NCBI GenBank assembly: GCA_965228615.1
Contig: CBDDHT010000003.1
Location: 992,001-1,056,000, forward strand
Reading direction: 5' to 3'
Length of the DNA: 64,000 nt
Source of the DNA: CBDDHT01 sp965228615
GTDB lineage: Bacteria > Pseudomonadota > Alphaproteobacteria > Rhizobiales > Methyloligellaceae
The translations under genes and the position numbers were made by a program. Within the stretch, counting starts at the first letter, position 1. The number at the start of each line of letters is the position of its first letter. Shown here piece by piece: positions 51,541-60,526 of the stretch. Below the pieces are notes generated by a model. It was given only the letters and a program-made list of their open reading frames with translations. It searched no databases and had not been told where the DNA came from.

Positions 51541-52698
51541 TTACCGCTTCGGCCATGCCCAAGGCGGAGCCTCGATATCGTTCACAGCTGTCTCGCCTAG
51601 ATCCTTGGCGAGCGTGAAGACCGAACTGTTCGCCTGCCCCGCCAGCGCGTCCACGAGGGCTGCAGCGTGTGTCACCACGATCACCTGAGAGCGTGTCGCC
51701 GCATGGGCGATCAGCCTTGCCAGCGGTTCCAACAGGTCCGGATGGAGGCTCGTCTCCGGTTCGTTGAGAACCATAAGGGTCGGTGGTCTTGGCGTGAGCA
51801 ATGCCGCGACAAAAAGGATATAGCGCAACGTTCCGTCCGACAGTTCTGCCGCCCGCAAGGGGCGAAGCAATCCATGCTGGTTCATGGAGATTTCGAACAG
51901 GCCGTCGGTGACGGTTACATCAACCGTGCTGCGCGGAAAAGCATCGTCGATGGCACCGTGAAACGCCCGCTCATTGCCAATTTCCTTGATCGTCTGGATG
52001 GCGGAGGCGACATCGGCACCGTCAGATGCCAGAACTGGCGTGCGGCTGCCGACCTGGGCCTTGCGAGCCGGTGCGTCGCGGTCAGTCCGCAGGCTGTCGT
52101 AGAACCGCCAGCCTCGCATCCTCTCGCGCATCGCCAGCAATTCCGGTGTGCTGCGCGGGTCCGCGGCCTGAGTCATCATGCTGTCGAATGAGGCGAGATC
52201 TTTGATAACCACAGGCCGGGCGCCATCCCGGTCCAGGACCGTGACGCATGGCCCGGCGCGGGTCGCCAGCGTATTGCCGCGCTTTAGATACTCGCCGGCC
52301 CAGACCGCCTCCGCCTTGATCTCGGGATCGCCGTCGAAGAGTGACCTTGGAACAGGTACCGGCAGGCCAAGGTCGATGGCATAACCATAATCCTGGCTCG
52401 AGAATCCCAGTTTCAGACTGACGCGATTGCGCCGCATGGTCCCCTGGACGGGCACGTCTCCGGATTTCATCCCGCGCGAGAAGGACTCAGGCCCCGCCCA
52501 TAGCGTCGAATCCAATCCTCCCTCCGCTGCGAGCGACACGATGATCCGCCCCTGTGCGACATCGGCGAGGAGCCGTATCGATCGGTAGAGGCTCGACTTT
52601 CCGCTGCCGTTTGCCCCGGTAACGATGTTCAGCCGCTCAAGCGGCATCACCAAGTCCCGCAAGGAACGATAGCCGGACACTGCAAGCGTGATGAGCAT
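51541..52698 (-). CDS. AAA family ATPase (RecF/OLD-like)
   Basis: This 385-residue ATPase of the AAA_21 group has Walker A NIVTGANGSGKSSLYRSIRL at about residue 25, a signature-like AELSDGTLRYILFVAALLTP, Walker B PTLMVLNEPETSLHPDLLEP, and a switch His in VIVVTHAAALVDAL. It lacks a TOPRIM nuclease domain, so it is not a full OLD protein. Stand-alone members occur widely with unknown function; some are toxin-like partners. No second gene is coupled to it here. Convergent with the nap operon. Confidence 0.88.
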   Translation of the reverse strand: MLITLAVSGYRSLRDLVMPLERLNIVTGANGSGKSSLYRSIRLLADVAQGRIIVSLAAEGGLDSTLWAGPESFSRGMKSGDVPVQGTMRRNRVSLKLGFSSQDYGYAIDLGLPVPVPRSLFDGDPEIKAEAVWAGEYLKRGNTLATRAGPCVTVLDRDGARPVVIKDLASFDSMMTQAADPRSTPELLAMRERMRGWRFYDSLRTDRDAPARKAQVGSRTPVLASDGADVASAIQTIKEIGNERAFHGAIDDAFPRSTVDVTVTDGLFEISMNQHGLLRPLRAAELSDGTLRYILFVAALLTPRPPTLMVLNEPETSLHPDLLEPLARLIAHAATRSQVIVVTHAAALVDALAGQANSSVFTLAKDLGETAVNDIEAPPWAWPKR

Positions 52699-53741
52699 GA
52701 TTCCAACGCAACAATTTCAAGGGAGCCGTTTATAGCAGCGCCAGGCCATTTGCGGCCCGTGCCATATCGCAGCAAGACCGCCGCGTCCAACTAGGCACAC
52801 ACGAATCACCGAATCAGTTGAAACGAATCGGTTTCACCTTGACTGGTGCCGGATAGCTCGAATTTCGATGGATTACAGCGTCGGTTGTACCCGTCCCAAC
52901 CCAGTCTCAGGTGCGTTTTCGACGCGGGCCAAACACTATGACGTTTCCGAATGTTCGAGGATTCGCTTTAGGGATCGATTGATCGAACTGGAAGGCTCTG
53001 CGCCCGCATTGCCCTTATTCGACCTATTTCTTCCCGTATAAGCTGAGACTGGGTAGCACGTTGCTACCTGGGAGCCGTCAGCGCCTGGCGGTCGGACAGT
53101 GTCGGCTGTCCTGCCGGAGGGAACCAGGCGTAGAGGTCGCATCAATGCTGCGCACGCGCACCTCAATATCTGGCCCTTGGCCGACATGTCCGAGGCCAGC
53201 GCTGCGGCTTTCCCCTGAGTCCGTGTGGTAATAATTCACACCATACGTGACAGGTTTGCAACGGCATTCGGCCGTTACCAAGCAATTGCTGAGGCAGGTG
53301 TGTCTCTGATGCATCAGATCAGCAATTGCCGCCACCGGCGGGAGTAAACAGCCGCCCCTTAAATAGCTGGTCTTACTAAAAAGCCGACACCTATAAACAG
53401 TTCGCTAATTCGCTTTGATTTCTTCATTTTAGCTTGGCGAATTGAGTCGGAAGATTCATTCCTTGCAAGATTCAGTGTTTTCAATTCATGACGTTCAATG
53501 CCGGATCAGGCTCAGATTAGAGTTATGCACAAGGCATGTGGCAATTCTAACAAAAGCCGTCTCTGAAGACTGTTTCATCCTTTGCAGAGGCTTGAATGTC
53601 TTATGAAACTGCAGCGCTCGATCATTATGTCGGCGAATCAGTTGGCACCAATTCGGAATCGGAACGACACAGAGTTGCCGTTTGCCGGGGGCGGTAAAAC
53701 GACAACTCTGCGAGAATTCGTCCTGTCGATCGACAGCAGAC
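52699..53741. other. Long gene-free stretch
   Basis: About 1.04 kb between the AAA ATPase and a small secreted protein. The only clear structure is the set of hairpins at 53051-53130. Short reading frames on both strands lack similarity. From about 53370 the sequence turns AT-rich. Confidence 0.5.
53051..53130. ncRNA. Candidate structured RNA (nested hairpins)
   Basis: Three exact stems: GGTAGCA-CGT-TGCTACC (53052-53068); CGCCTGG (53082-53088) with CCAGGCG (53124-53130); and inside the latter GGACAG-TGTCGG-CTGTCC (53094-53111). No known riboswitch class was recognised and the strand is undetermined. It could also be a protein-binding or chance structure. Confidence 0.35.
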
Positions 53742-54020
53742 TTAGTAGTGCCTGTCGCAAACCGTGTAGGGCTTCTTCTTGTAGAACGTCTTCCAGATCC
53801 ACTTGTAGCGATAGCCGTAGCCGTAACCGCGGTGGATTCTGACCTTGACCTTCTTGCGGTAGGAAATCGTGCGGTACTTGGTATAACAGACCGGCTGATA
53901 GCTATGCGCATAGTAGCTCGACTGGTTGTAGTAACCGGCCGATGCGCTCGTCGCGCCAACCGACAATGCGGTTGAGGCTATGGCCACCGCCGCAGCGGTG
54001 GAAAGCAGCAACTTCTTCAT
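53742..54020 (-). CDS. Small secreted Tyr/Lys/Arg-rich protein
   Basis: This 92-residue protein has a signal peptide (residues 1-28, LLSTAAAVAIASTALSVGAT, cleaved near ASA-G). The mature 64 residues contain about 17 Tyr, 10 Lys and several Arg, with only two Cys (QPVCYTK, YTVCDRHY) that could form one disulfide. No family is recognised; similar tiny basic aromatic secreted proteins occur in Hyphomicrobiales. ATG 54020 is preceded by GGGAG about 8 nt upstream. A role in the envelope or nucleic-acid or heparin-like binding is speculation. Confidence 0.65.
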   Translation of the reverse strand: MKKLLLSTAAAVAIASTALSVGATSASAGYYNQSSYYAHSYQPVCYTKYRTISYRKKVKVRIHRGYGYGYRYKWIWKTFYKKKPYTVCDRHY

Positions 54021-54448
54021 GTCTAAAACTCCCGGAGCCTAAGCTCGTTTCATTGCAATTCCGATGGCGGGGAATGTGCCCGTACATCGATGATTGCCCT
54101 GAAAGTATCAAAGCCGGCCTGAACCCACTCTGAGCAGAATGTTCATGTGAAATTCACGTTTTCAGCGCGTCAAAAAAGTCAAAATTCTCCGGGAGAAATG
54201 AAAAATTAAAACATAAATTTATACAAACAGCGTTATCTGCATCTCCTTGAATGATAAAACTGCCAGAATTATTAAAACACCCTCTTCTCCAAGCGGATTT
54301 CCGAGATTTTTGTTCGTTTTTCGCCTTATTATGCTTCATTTTTCCCTTCCCATGACCGCAATTGCCGCCGCCGATTGCGATGTCGTGGGATTTGGCACAC
54401 GGCCAAACGGGGAGAATCGCACTGGTGATTGCCGGGAAACGACCATTG
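54021..54448. other. AT-rich intergenic stretch
   Basis: About 430 bp. The middle (54160-54350) is AT-rich. A 68-codon forward frame (54247-54453) has a hydrophobic stretch but no ribosome site or similarity and is not called. Confidence 0.4.
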
Positions 54449-54464
54449 TGTGATCTACATCACT
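54449..54464. promoter_or_regulatory. Crp/Fnr-type binding site
   Basis: TGTGATCTACATCACT fits both TGTGA-N6-TCACA (Crp) and the TGAT-N4-ATCA core of Fnr/FixK/Dnr sites. It lies 59 bp upstream of the tiny gene at 54523 and could also control the RNA candidate behind it. Confidence 0.65.
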
Positions 54465-54522
54465 TTCATCCCGCACAGGCATCCCCATTTCCCAATCAAG
54501 CAAGTGATGAAGGAAGCAGCCC

Positions 54523-54720
54523 GTGTTGAACACGATGACTTTATTCCGTGCGACGATGGTTCGAGCCGGTGAAGCGGAGTCCCCCCGTTACCCGATCGAT
54601 GCGCATATAGCGCAGCGGGGTTCGTCCCCGACCAAGCGACGCGCGATGATCGCCGGTTCTTTACTGGCGTTGGCTGCCACCGCCGCTCTGGCGGACTTCA
54701 TTCCCGCACTGACAGTTTGA
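54523..54720 (+). CDS. Small membrane protein
   Basis: This 65-residue frame starts at GTG 54523 with AAGGAAG 7 nt upstream. A polar, basic first part is followed by one hydrophobic helix at about 42-60 (MIAGSLLALAATAALADFIP). Layout is like the small gene at 31874 and it too has a Crp/Fnr-like site upstream. Family unknown; the C-terminal helix suggests an inner-membrane anchor. Candidate regulator: the Crp/Fnr protein at 30984 or another of its class. Confidence 0.55.
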   Translation: MLNTMTLFRATMVRAGEAESPRYPIDAHIAQRGSSPTKRRAMIAGSLLALAATAALADFIPALTV

Positions 54721-54782
54721 CCACGCCTTACCCGATCCTGACACACACGCTACGCACACGATTGACCACGAATTGAAGTGAT

Positions 54783-54897
54783 CAGGCCCAATGGGTCGTC
54801 CCCCCCACCCTGGGGCCTGTGAGTATGGCGACACTCTCCCCGTCGCCAACAAATGCCAGCGCGGTGCCGCCCTGCACCGCGCTGGCTTTCTCTTTTT
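54783..54897 (+). ncRNA. Candidate three-hairpin small RNA with C-rich loops
   Basis: Hairpin 1: CAGGCCC (54783-54789) with GGGCCTG (54813-54819), loop containing CGTCCCCCCCACC. Hairpin 2: TGGCGAC-N9-GTCGCCA (54826-54848), loop ACTCTCCCC. Hairpin 3: perfect 12-bp stem GCCAGCGCGGTG/CACCGCGCTGGC (54855-54886, 8-nt loop) followed by TTTCTCTTTTT, a strong intrinsic terminator. Alphaproteobacteria have sRNA groups with C-rich loops that pair with ribosome sites. Transcription start is unknown: it may be independent or the 3' end of the small gene before it. Confidence 0.55.
54855..54897 (+). terminator. Strong intrinsic terminator
   Basis: Perfect 12-bp GC-rich stem with 8-nt loop and a T-rich tail (54887-54897). 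It ends forward transcripts from the 54523 region; on the reverse strand the following ATTTGTT is weak but might stop aminotransferase transcripts. Confidence 0.85.
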
Positions 54898-54910
54898 GGG
54901 AAGCTCTGTC

Positions 54911-55819
54911 TTACGGCACGCCAGCAAGGATGTCCGCGACGGCTGTAGACCAACCCGGATCGGAGTGCTTGTCCCAATACAGACCGACGAGCCTGCGCGT
55001 CACGTCTCCCATGGCCCCGGTCCCGACTGCGACGCCGTCCACCCGCGTGATCGGCATGATGCCACCGGCTGTGGATGTGGCGAAGATCTCGTCGGCTTCG
55101 CGTAACTCGGTCGTCGTTACCGATCGCTCGTTGACCGAGACCTGCAACGTCTCGGCCAGCTCGATTGCAGACCGGCGTGTGATCCCATGCAGAACGCCGG
55201 TGCCAGGCGTCGCAATCTCCCCATTGCTCACGGCAAAGATATTGAACCCGGGCCCCTCGGTTACATGGCCATCGGCATCGGTCAGTACGACCGATTGCGC
55301 ATTGCGCTCATAGGCCTCGTAAAGACCCATGACCAGGTCGAGCCAATGGTAATTCTTGACGGTGGGATCGACGGATTGCGGCGGAATACGATGAATATCG
55401 GAGAGGGCGATTGAAAGCCCTCTCTTCCTATCATCGGGCTTCAGGATCCAACCGAACGGGATCGCAAAGCAGATCAGTTGATTGACCGCGTCGCGCGGAT
55501 CGCGTGAAAGCGTCGGCGAAACACCGCGGGTCAGGATCATTTCCACATAGGCGTCTTCAAGGCCCGATCGCTCAACACATTCCGCAAGAATTTCTCTGAG
55601 TTTCGGTGCCTCCACAGGACTCTGCAGATGAATTCTGGACGCCGACCGCTGAAAACGTTCGATATGCGCGTCCAGGCGAAAGAAACGTCCCTTCCAAACA
55701 TGAACGACGTCGTAGGTCGCATCGGATCTTAAAAATCCCCAATCGAGCACAGAGATCTTCGCTTCGGCGATTGGAACAAAGGCGCCTTCGACATACGCGA
55801 AACCGGGGTTCATGCTCAT
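54911..55819 (-). CDS. Class IV (branched-chain / D-amino-acid) aminotransferase
   Basis: This 302-residue PLP enzyme of fold type IV has the N-terminal ISVLDWGFLRSDATYDVVHV, the PLP lysine in VDPTVKNYHWLDLV and the phosphate-binding GITRRSAIELAE plus EADEIFATSTAGGIMPITRV. Substrate could be branched-chain, D-alanine-like or aromatic amino acids; residues seen do not decide. It is alone, divergent from the PPK2 gene with 117 bp between. Confidence 0.9.
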   Translation of the reverse strand: MSMNPGFAYVEGAFVPIAEAKISVLDWGFLRSDATYDVVHVWKGRFFRLDAHIERFQRSASRIHLQSPVEAPKLREILAECVERSGLEDAYVEMILTRGVSPTLSRDPRDAVNQLICFAIPFGWILKPDDRKRGLSIALSDIHRIPPQSVDPTVKNYHWLDLVMGLYEAYERNAQSVVLTDADGHVTEGPGFNIFAVSNGEIATPGTGVLHGITRRSAIELAETLQVSVNERSVTTTELREADEIFATSTAGGIMPITRVDGVAVGTGAMGDVTRRLVGLYWDKHSDPGWSTAVADILAGVP

Positions 55820-55936
55820 GGGACACGGTCCAAAAAAGTACAGAAACGATCAAACAGCTGACGTGGATCATGGCGAGGATCCGACATCGGTGCCATGGCT
55901 CCCAATCCATCCAGTATCGCACGCGCGAGATAATCC

Positions 55937-56962
55937 ATGAACGAGCAAGACACGACAAGAACCGAGACTATTGAGGACACGCCGACCGAGCCCGTTGAGG
56001 AAGCAACGGCCCAGAGCAAGGGCAATGGGGCCGTACCCAGCGAGCCCGCTGTGGCAATGACCGCTGAGGAGATGGACGCTGAAAAACCATCCCTTGCAGA
56101 TATCCGGCGCGACGCAAACGCGATCCGTAAGATTTTCGAGAATGGCGAATATCCCTACAAGACAAAAATCCCGCGAAGCGCCTACGAGAAACGCAAGGCG
56201 AAGCTGCAAACCGAACTCCTGAAAGTGCAGGACTGGGTCAAGGCGAGCGGACAGAAGATCGTACTGATATTCGAAGGACGGGATGCGGCCGGCAAGGGCG
56301 GAACCATCAAACGCTTTACGGAGCATCTGAATCCGCGTGGCGCACGGGTTGTCGCGTTGGACAAGCCGACCGACAAAGAGAAGTCGCAATGGTATTTTCA
56401 GCGCTATATCGAGCATCTTCCGGCAGGCGGTGAGATGGTCCTGTTCGACCGCTCCTGGTACAACCGTGCCGGCGTCGAACGCGTGATGGGCTTTTGCTCT
56501 GCCAACGACTATCTCGAATTCATGCGCGAGGCGCCCGAGATCGAACGCATGATGGTCCGCAGCGGAATCATTCTTTTCAAATACTGGTTTTCCGTCACGC
56601 GCGACGAACAACTCCGCCGCTTTCAATCGCGCGAGGTCGAGCCGCTCAAGAAGTGGAAACTCTCGCCCATCGATCGCCAATCGCTCGATAAGTGGGACGA
56701 CTACACGGAAGCGAAGGAAGCGATGTTCTTTTACACGGACACCGCAGACGCACCCTGGACGATCGTCAAATCCAATGACAAGAAGCGCGCGCGGCTGAAC
56801 TGCATGGAGCACTTTCTCTCGTGTCTCCCCTACCCCGACAAGGATCATCAGATTGTAGGCGCGCCTGACCCGTTGATTGTCGGATCGAGCGGAGACGTAA
56901 TCGGAAAGAGCGACCATATCCTCGGCCGCAGCCTTCATCCGGATCACCGGCGGACACGTTGA
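55937..56962 (+). CDS. ppk2: Polyphosphate kinase 2
   Basis: This 341-residue protein has a 50-residue acidic N-terminal extension and then the PPK2 domain: Walker A IVLIFEGRDAAGKGGTIKRF, NPRGARVVALDKPTDKEKSQ, Walker B VLFDRSWYNRAGVERVMGF and the lid region RSGIILFKYWFSVTRDEQLR. One domain, so class I/III type. It transfers phosphate between polyphosphate and nucleoside diphosphates. With the pit transporter 50 kb away it belongs to phosphate economy, but the genes are not linked. ATG 55937 is the only sensible start. Confidence 0.94.
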   Translation: MNEQDTTRTETIEDTPTEPVEEATAQSKGNGAVPSEPAVAMTAEEMDAEKPSLADIRRDANAIRKIFENGEYPYKTKIPRSAYEKRKAKLQTELLKVQDWVKASGQKIVLIFEGRDAAGKGGTIKRFTEHLNPRGARVVALDKPTDKEKSQWYFQRYIEHLPAGGEMVLFDRSWYNRAGVERVMGFCSANDYLEFMREAPEIERMMVRSGIILFKYWFSVTRDEQLRRFQSREVEPLKKWKLSPIDRQSLDKWDDYTEAKEAMFFYTDTADAPWTIVKSNDKKRARLNCMEHFLSCLPYPDKDHQIVGAPDPLIVGSSGDVIGKSDHILGRSLHPDHRRTR

Positions 56963-57043
56963 TGTGCGTGTCCCTTTCGCAAGATCTGCTAAGGTACGCT
57001 GAAATCCGTCCCGTGTAGAAGGATGCGCGAAAAAGCACGCTGT

Positions 57044-57130
57044 TCGTCATTCCAGCGAAGGCTGGAATCCAGTGCGACCGCGATGATCTATGGGAGGTGT
57101 CCTGGATCCCAGCCTTCGCTGGGATGACGA
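57044..57130. repeat. 87-bp dispersed palindrome-ended repeat, intact copy
   Basis: The ends are TCGTCATTCCAGCGAAGGCT and its near complement AGCCTTCGCTGGGATGACGA. The reverse complement is identical to the sequence split by the IS at 23649-25064, except for one base in the left target duplication. It lies between ppk2 and the AEC permease gene. Confidence 0.85.
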
Positions 57131-57264
57131 TGTGATGTCAGCGTGCGATATTTGAATAGGTGAATAAGCAACAGGTTTCAGGCCGCGAACAGGTAATTGC
57201 ACTCTTGACGAGCCGCGATCGAGAGCGCCTTTCCTACTAAATCTAACCTTGGGGACGGTGTCGC

Positions 57265-58197
57265 TTGGGGAATGTCGTCCTAACCATCGTCCTTCCGCTC
57301 TTCGGCATTATGGTCGCCGGGTATCTGGCCGGCCGCTTTCGCCTGTTCGATGAAGCCAGCAGCAAAGTGCTCAGCGCATTTGTCTTCGTCATCTCCCTGC
57401 CGGCTTTGATATTCGTATCGCTGTCGCGCGTGCCCGTTGCCGAATTCTTCGACCTGCAGTTCTTCGGCGCCTTGGGCGGCGGCATGCTCATCGTCTTCTG
57501 CCTGAGCCTCATCGTGGCCCGGCTCGTCTTTCCCGACAGCCTGACGGCCCTCGGGCTGCATGGATTGACGGCGATGTATTCCAGCACGGGCTATATCGGC
57601 CTGCCGATCATCCTCTTCGTTTTCGGGAATGAAGCGCTGGCGCCCGGCGTTGTCGGCGCGGTGATAACTGGCGCGGTCTTTCTGCCGCTTGGGATCATCA
57701 TGGCCGAAATCGACAAGGGCCGTGCAGCCGCAAACATCACATTCGCACCGCTCCTTGCTGTTGTCGGCAGCCCCGTGATGCTGGCGACGGTTGCCGGTCT
57801 TGCGGTCTCAGGCGCCGGTATCGATCTGCCTGCGCCAATCGCAAAATTCTGCGAGTTGCTCGGCGGCGCGTTCATTCCCTGCGCCCTGTTTTCTGCCGGA
57901 CTCTATATGGTCGGATGTTCCGTGGCGGGCGACGGTGTCGAAATTGGCTGGCTTGTTTTCGCCAAGCTTGTTCTGCACCCCCTGATAACGTGGTGGCTGG
58001 CGTACAAGGTCTTCGCCCTGGAGGGCATTTTGCCGATGATCGCCGTGATCCAGGCCGCCCTGCCGAGCGGCGCGCCGGTCTTCGTTCTGGCGCAGCGCTA
58101 CCAGGCATTCCTCGCCCGCTCCAACGCGGCGATCGTGTTGTCAACGACGCTGTCGGTGTTCACGCTATCGGGCCTGCTGATCTACTTCGGGCTTTAG
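57265..58197 (+). CDS. AEC family permease
   Basis: This 310-residue protein has ten predicted transmembrane segments in two five-helix halves. Landmarks of the auxin-efflux-carrier family are VLPLFGIMVAGYLAGRFRLF at the start, ALIFVSLSRVP, YSSTGYIGLPIILFVFGNEA, and ALPSGAPVFVLAQRYQAFLA in the second half. AEC proteins export small organic anions such as malonate or malate. Translation begins at TTG 57265 with GGGGACGG about 8 nt before; no ATG gives a full first helix. Alone in its unit. Confidence 0.9.
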   Translation: MGNVVLTIVLPLFGIMVAGYLAGRFRLFDEASSKVLSAFVFVISLPALIFVSLSRVPVAEFFDLQFFGALGGGMLIVFCLSLIVARLVFPDSLTALGLHGLTAMYSSTGYIGLPIILFVFGNEALAPGVVGAVITGAVFLPLGIIMAEIDKGRAAANITFAPLLAVVGSPVMLATVAGLAVSGAGIDLPAPIAKFCELLGGAFIPCALFSAGLYMVGCSVAGDGVEIGWLVFAKLVLHPLITWWLAYKVFALEGILPMIAVIQAALPSGAPVFVLAQRYQAFLARSNAAIVLSTTLSVFTLSGLLIYFGL

Positions 58198-58423
58198 ATC
58201 ATGGCGAAGATCGGTCCGACGCGATCGGGATTACGGACAACTTGCCTTTGCGAATAGTGATCCGCCTACGAAGCAAGATCAGTCTCGGGATATCAATAAT
58301 GGCAGCTGCTGCAGTGCAACCAATCTGCGTTCAATCCTATTTCCGCTATTATTAAGTAAGCTGCCACCATGAAGGCATCGCTCGGATAACTGATTTTGGC
58401 GCTGAACAGAAACGTGAAACTGG

Positions 58424-59080
58424 TCAATCCAAACCGATAAGTGCGCTTACTTCGCTCATGTGATGAAAGATTTCTGCACCCGCCTCCGACAATTCCGCCA
58501 CGTCTGTGAACGGATCCCCCGCATATCCCAGAACCCGAGCACCGCTTGCAACTCCGGCGATTACGCCGCTCAGCGAGTCCTCCACGATCACCGCATCCTC
58601 GCTTCGCTGGTTCATGGCTGAGGCCGCGGCGATAAAGACGTCCGGATGTGGTTTTCCGCGCGCAACGTCTTGTGCACTGAACAGGAAATTCTCCATTAGC
58701 GGCAGAAGCCCGACGCTGCCCAGCGTCTGGCGCATCTTTTGAACGGATCCCGAAGAGGCGACACAATATGGAATGTTGCTTCGTGCCACGTGGTGCACGA
58801 GTTCGACGGCTCCGGCTATAGGTTCAACGCCGTTTGCAAGAACCGCTTCCACTTCTCCGCGAAAGACGCCGGGAAGAGATGGTTCGTAGGGCCGGTCGGT
58901 CAATCTGGCAACCTCGCGGCACACATCCTCGATCGTTTTCCCTTGAAAGCGCGTTCGGCATTGGTGCCCGGTCATGGGAAATCCATACTCGGTTACCAAC
59001 TCTGCCATGCGATCATTGGCAATCGCTTCCGTATCAACGAGTACACCGTCGCAATCGAAAATTACCAGTTTGGCACGCAT
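58424..59080 (-). CDS. HAD-superfamily phosphatase (subfamily IA)
   Basis: This protein of about 218 residues has motif I LVIFDCDGVLVDTEAIAND, motif II Ser in YCVASSGSVQKM, motif III Lys in ARGKPHPDVFIAA and motif IV AVIVEDSLSGVIAGVASGAR. Cap domain type C1. It resembles phosphoglycolate or beta-phosphoglucomutase/sugar phosphatases. ATG 59080 is chosen as the start just before motif I; a longer frame to 59257 lacks family similarity. Confidence 0.92.
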   Translation of the reverse strand: MRAKLVIFDCDGVLVDTEAIANDRMAELVTEYGFPMTGHQCRTRFQGKTIEDVCREVARLTDRPYEPSLPGVFRGEVEAVLANGVEPIAGAVELVHHVARSNIPYCVASSGSVQKMRQTLGSVGLLPLMENFLFSAQDVARGKPHPDVFIAAASAMNQRSEDAVIVEDSLSGVIAGVASGARVLGYAGDPFTDVAELSEAGAEIFHHMSEVSALIGLD

Positions 59081-59338
59081 GGCTGGCCCTTCTGAAAAAC
59101 CACGAACGTCTCTAACACGATGGGGAGGGGGTGCCGGAAAGTGGCACACCTCTTCCGAGGCCGTTGCAGCAGAAATACTGCAGGAAGCGTCCGTAATCTC
59201 GACAACAAAACCGGCACATGATGATCCGAAGCGAAATAGTTCGCAGCTCAGCAACACGACACATGAAAATGCGTATCAGCGCATACATTGCGGAGTGCGG
59301 AATTTGGAAATTCGGACAATAGCGACCATGGGATCATT

Positions 59339-59980
59339 TTATTGAGAGTAGCGATCCAAGTTAATATTCTCGATCTCGCACACTCGTTGAACGGCTGCGC
59401 GTTGAGACATTTCACGCAAGTAGCGCAAAAGATGTGGAAACGATGTCGGTGGTCGAGAAATTTTTTCACACCACAGAGCCAACATGAAAAAGAAATGATC
59501 GCAAGCACTGACTTTATCGCCTAGCAAGAATCTCTTCTTTCCGAGTTCGTTGTCCAATAGCGCGAGAATTCCCACCAGTCTCGGGTCTTGGGCTGCCCTA
59601 ATTCCTTCGATGCCCTCGGCATCCATCGTATGGTTTTCAGGATATCTCCAAACCATGAACTCTGCCTGGAGCGTGTTGTTGAGATAGGCCAGCCATTGGA
59701 AGAACAGTGGGCGATCGGCATGGCCGAGAGGTGGAATGAATTGCGAAGCCGCGTCCTGCTCGCAGATGTAGATACAGATTGCAGGGCTTTCGAACAGCAC
59801 GAGGTCGTCATGCACGAGTGTGGGGATGCGGCCCGCCGGATTCAGCTTCAGATATTCTTTCGATTTCTGAGCGTTTGAATTTCGATCGACAAGCCTCAGT
59901 TCATAGTGGGCATGCGTCTCGGCCAGTAGGAAATGAGGCGCAAGACTTGCATTATCCGGGAAATAGTGAAGTTCAAGCAT
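59339..59980 (-). CDS. Glutathione S-transferase
   Basis: This 213-residue GST has an N-terminal thioredoxin fold (LELHYFPDNASLAPHFLLAE, cis-Pro in NPAGRIPTLVHDDLVLFESP, AICIYI) and an all-helical C-terminal domain with the N-capping box region (LGDKVSACDHFFFMLALWCE). The active Ser is in the NAS(L) segment near residue 11. Substrate unknown. Single gene. Confidence 0.92.
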   Translation of the reverse strand: MLELHYFPDNASLAPHFLLAETHAHYELRLVDRNSNAQKSKEYLKLNPAGRIPTLVHDDLVLFESPAICIYICEQDAASQFIPPLGHADRPLFFQWLAYLNNTLQAEFMVWRYPENHTMDAEGIEGIRAAQDPRLVGILALLDNELGKKRFLLGDKVSACDHFFFMLALWCEKISRPPTSFPHLLRYLREMSQRAAVQRVCEIENINLDRYSQ

Positions 59981-60196
59981 GACGGCCTATTGCGGGTTTG
60001 CCGTGAAATCAAGGGTCGTCCTTCTCTAACATTAATTGCAAGTTCGGATTCGAAAACACCTTGGCCGGCTCTCTATCGATATCGGCTTCTGGCACATTTT
60101 CCCGTACGTCGGTCAACCCCAATGCGGCTCAAGCCGAGGGGTAACCGGACGGGTTCGAGCGTCGTATTTTGGATTCTGTTTCTAAGAGGACACGCC

Positions 60197-60526
60197 CTAG
60201 GCAACGATCAGTTCGGCGCCAAGGTCGAGGCAATCGTCTGCAACCCAATTGCCTTCCTTGCATGAGTCCCAGTCGAATTGCAGACCGGCCGTCATGCCCG
60301 ATCGCCATACGATTCTTGCAAAAAGCGGCTGGTCGATGCTCTCGATGATGAGTTCGACCGTATCGGGGAAATCCGCCACCTGGTTCGATACGAGCAGGCA
60401 GCCGCCAGCACTCGCATCATGGACGGAGCACCAGACGCCCACGGGATGGTCATCCGACATGACGATCGCGTTCAAAAAGACCTTGAAGCGCTCATGCTCC
60501 CGTTTTTCCGGCCTGTCCATTTTCAT
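60197..60526 (-). CDS. PilZ-domain protein
   Basis: This protein of about 109 residues is a single PilZ domain with both c-di-GMP motifs: RxxxR in KREHERFKVFLNAI and D/NxSxxG in HDASAGGCLLVS, followed by the barrel strands VELIIESIDQPLFARIVWRS. It would bind c-di-GMP and act on a partner. ATG 60526 or 60520 can start; the longer frame to 60805 has no similarity. No c-di-GMP enzyme lies beside it. Confidence 0.9.
   Translation of the reverse strand: MKMDRPEKREHERFKVFLNAIVMSDDHPVGVWCSVHDASAGGCLLVSNQVADFPDTVELIIESIDQPLFARIVWRSGMTAGLQFDWDSCKEGNWVADDCLDLGAELIVA

Noticed and set aside
54247..54453. 68-codon forward frame with a hydrophobic segment
   Set aside because: No ribosome site, AT-rich start, no similarity, and it overlaps the Crp/Fnr-like site.
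55868..56947. 359-codon reverse-strand frame over ppk2
   Set aside because: Antisense shadow of a gene with complete PPK2 motifs.
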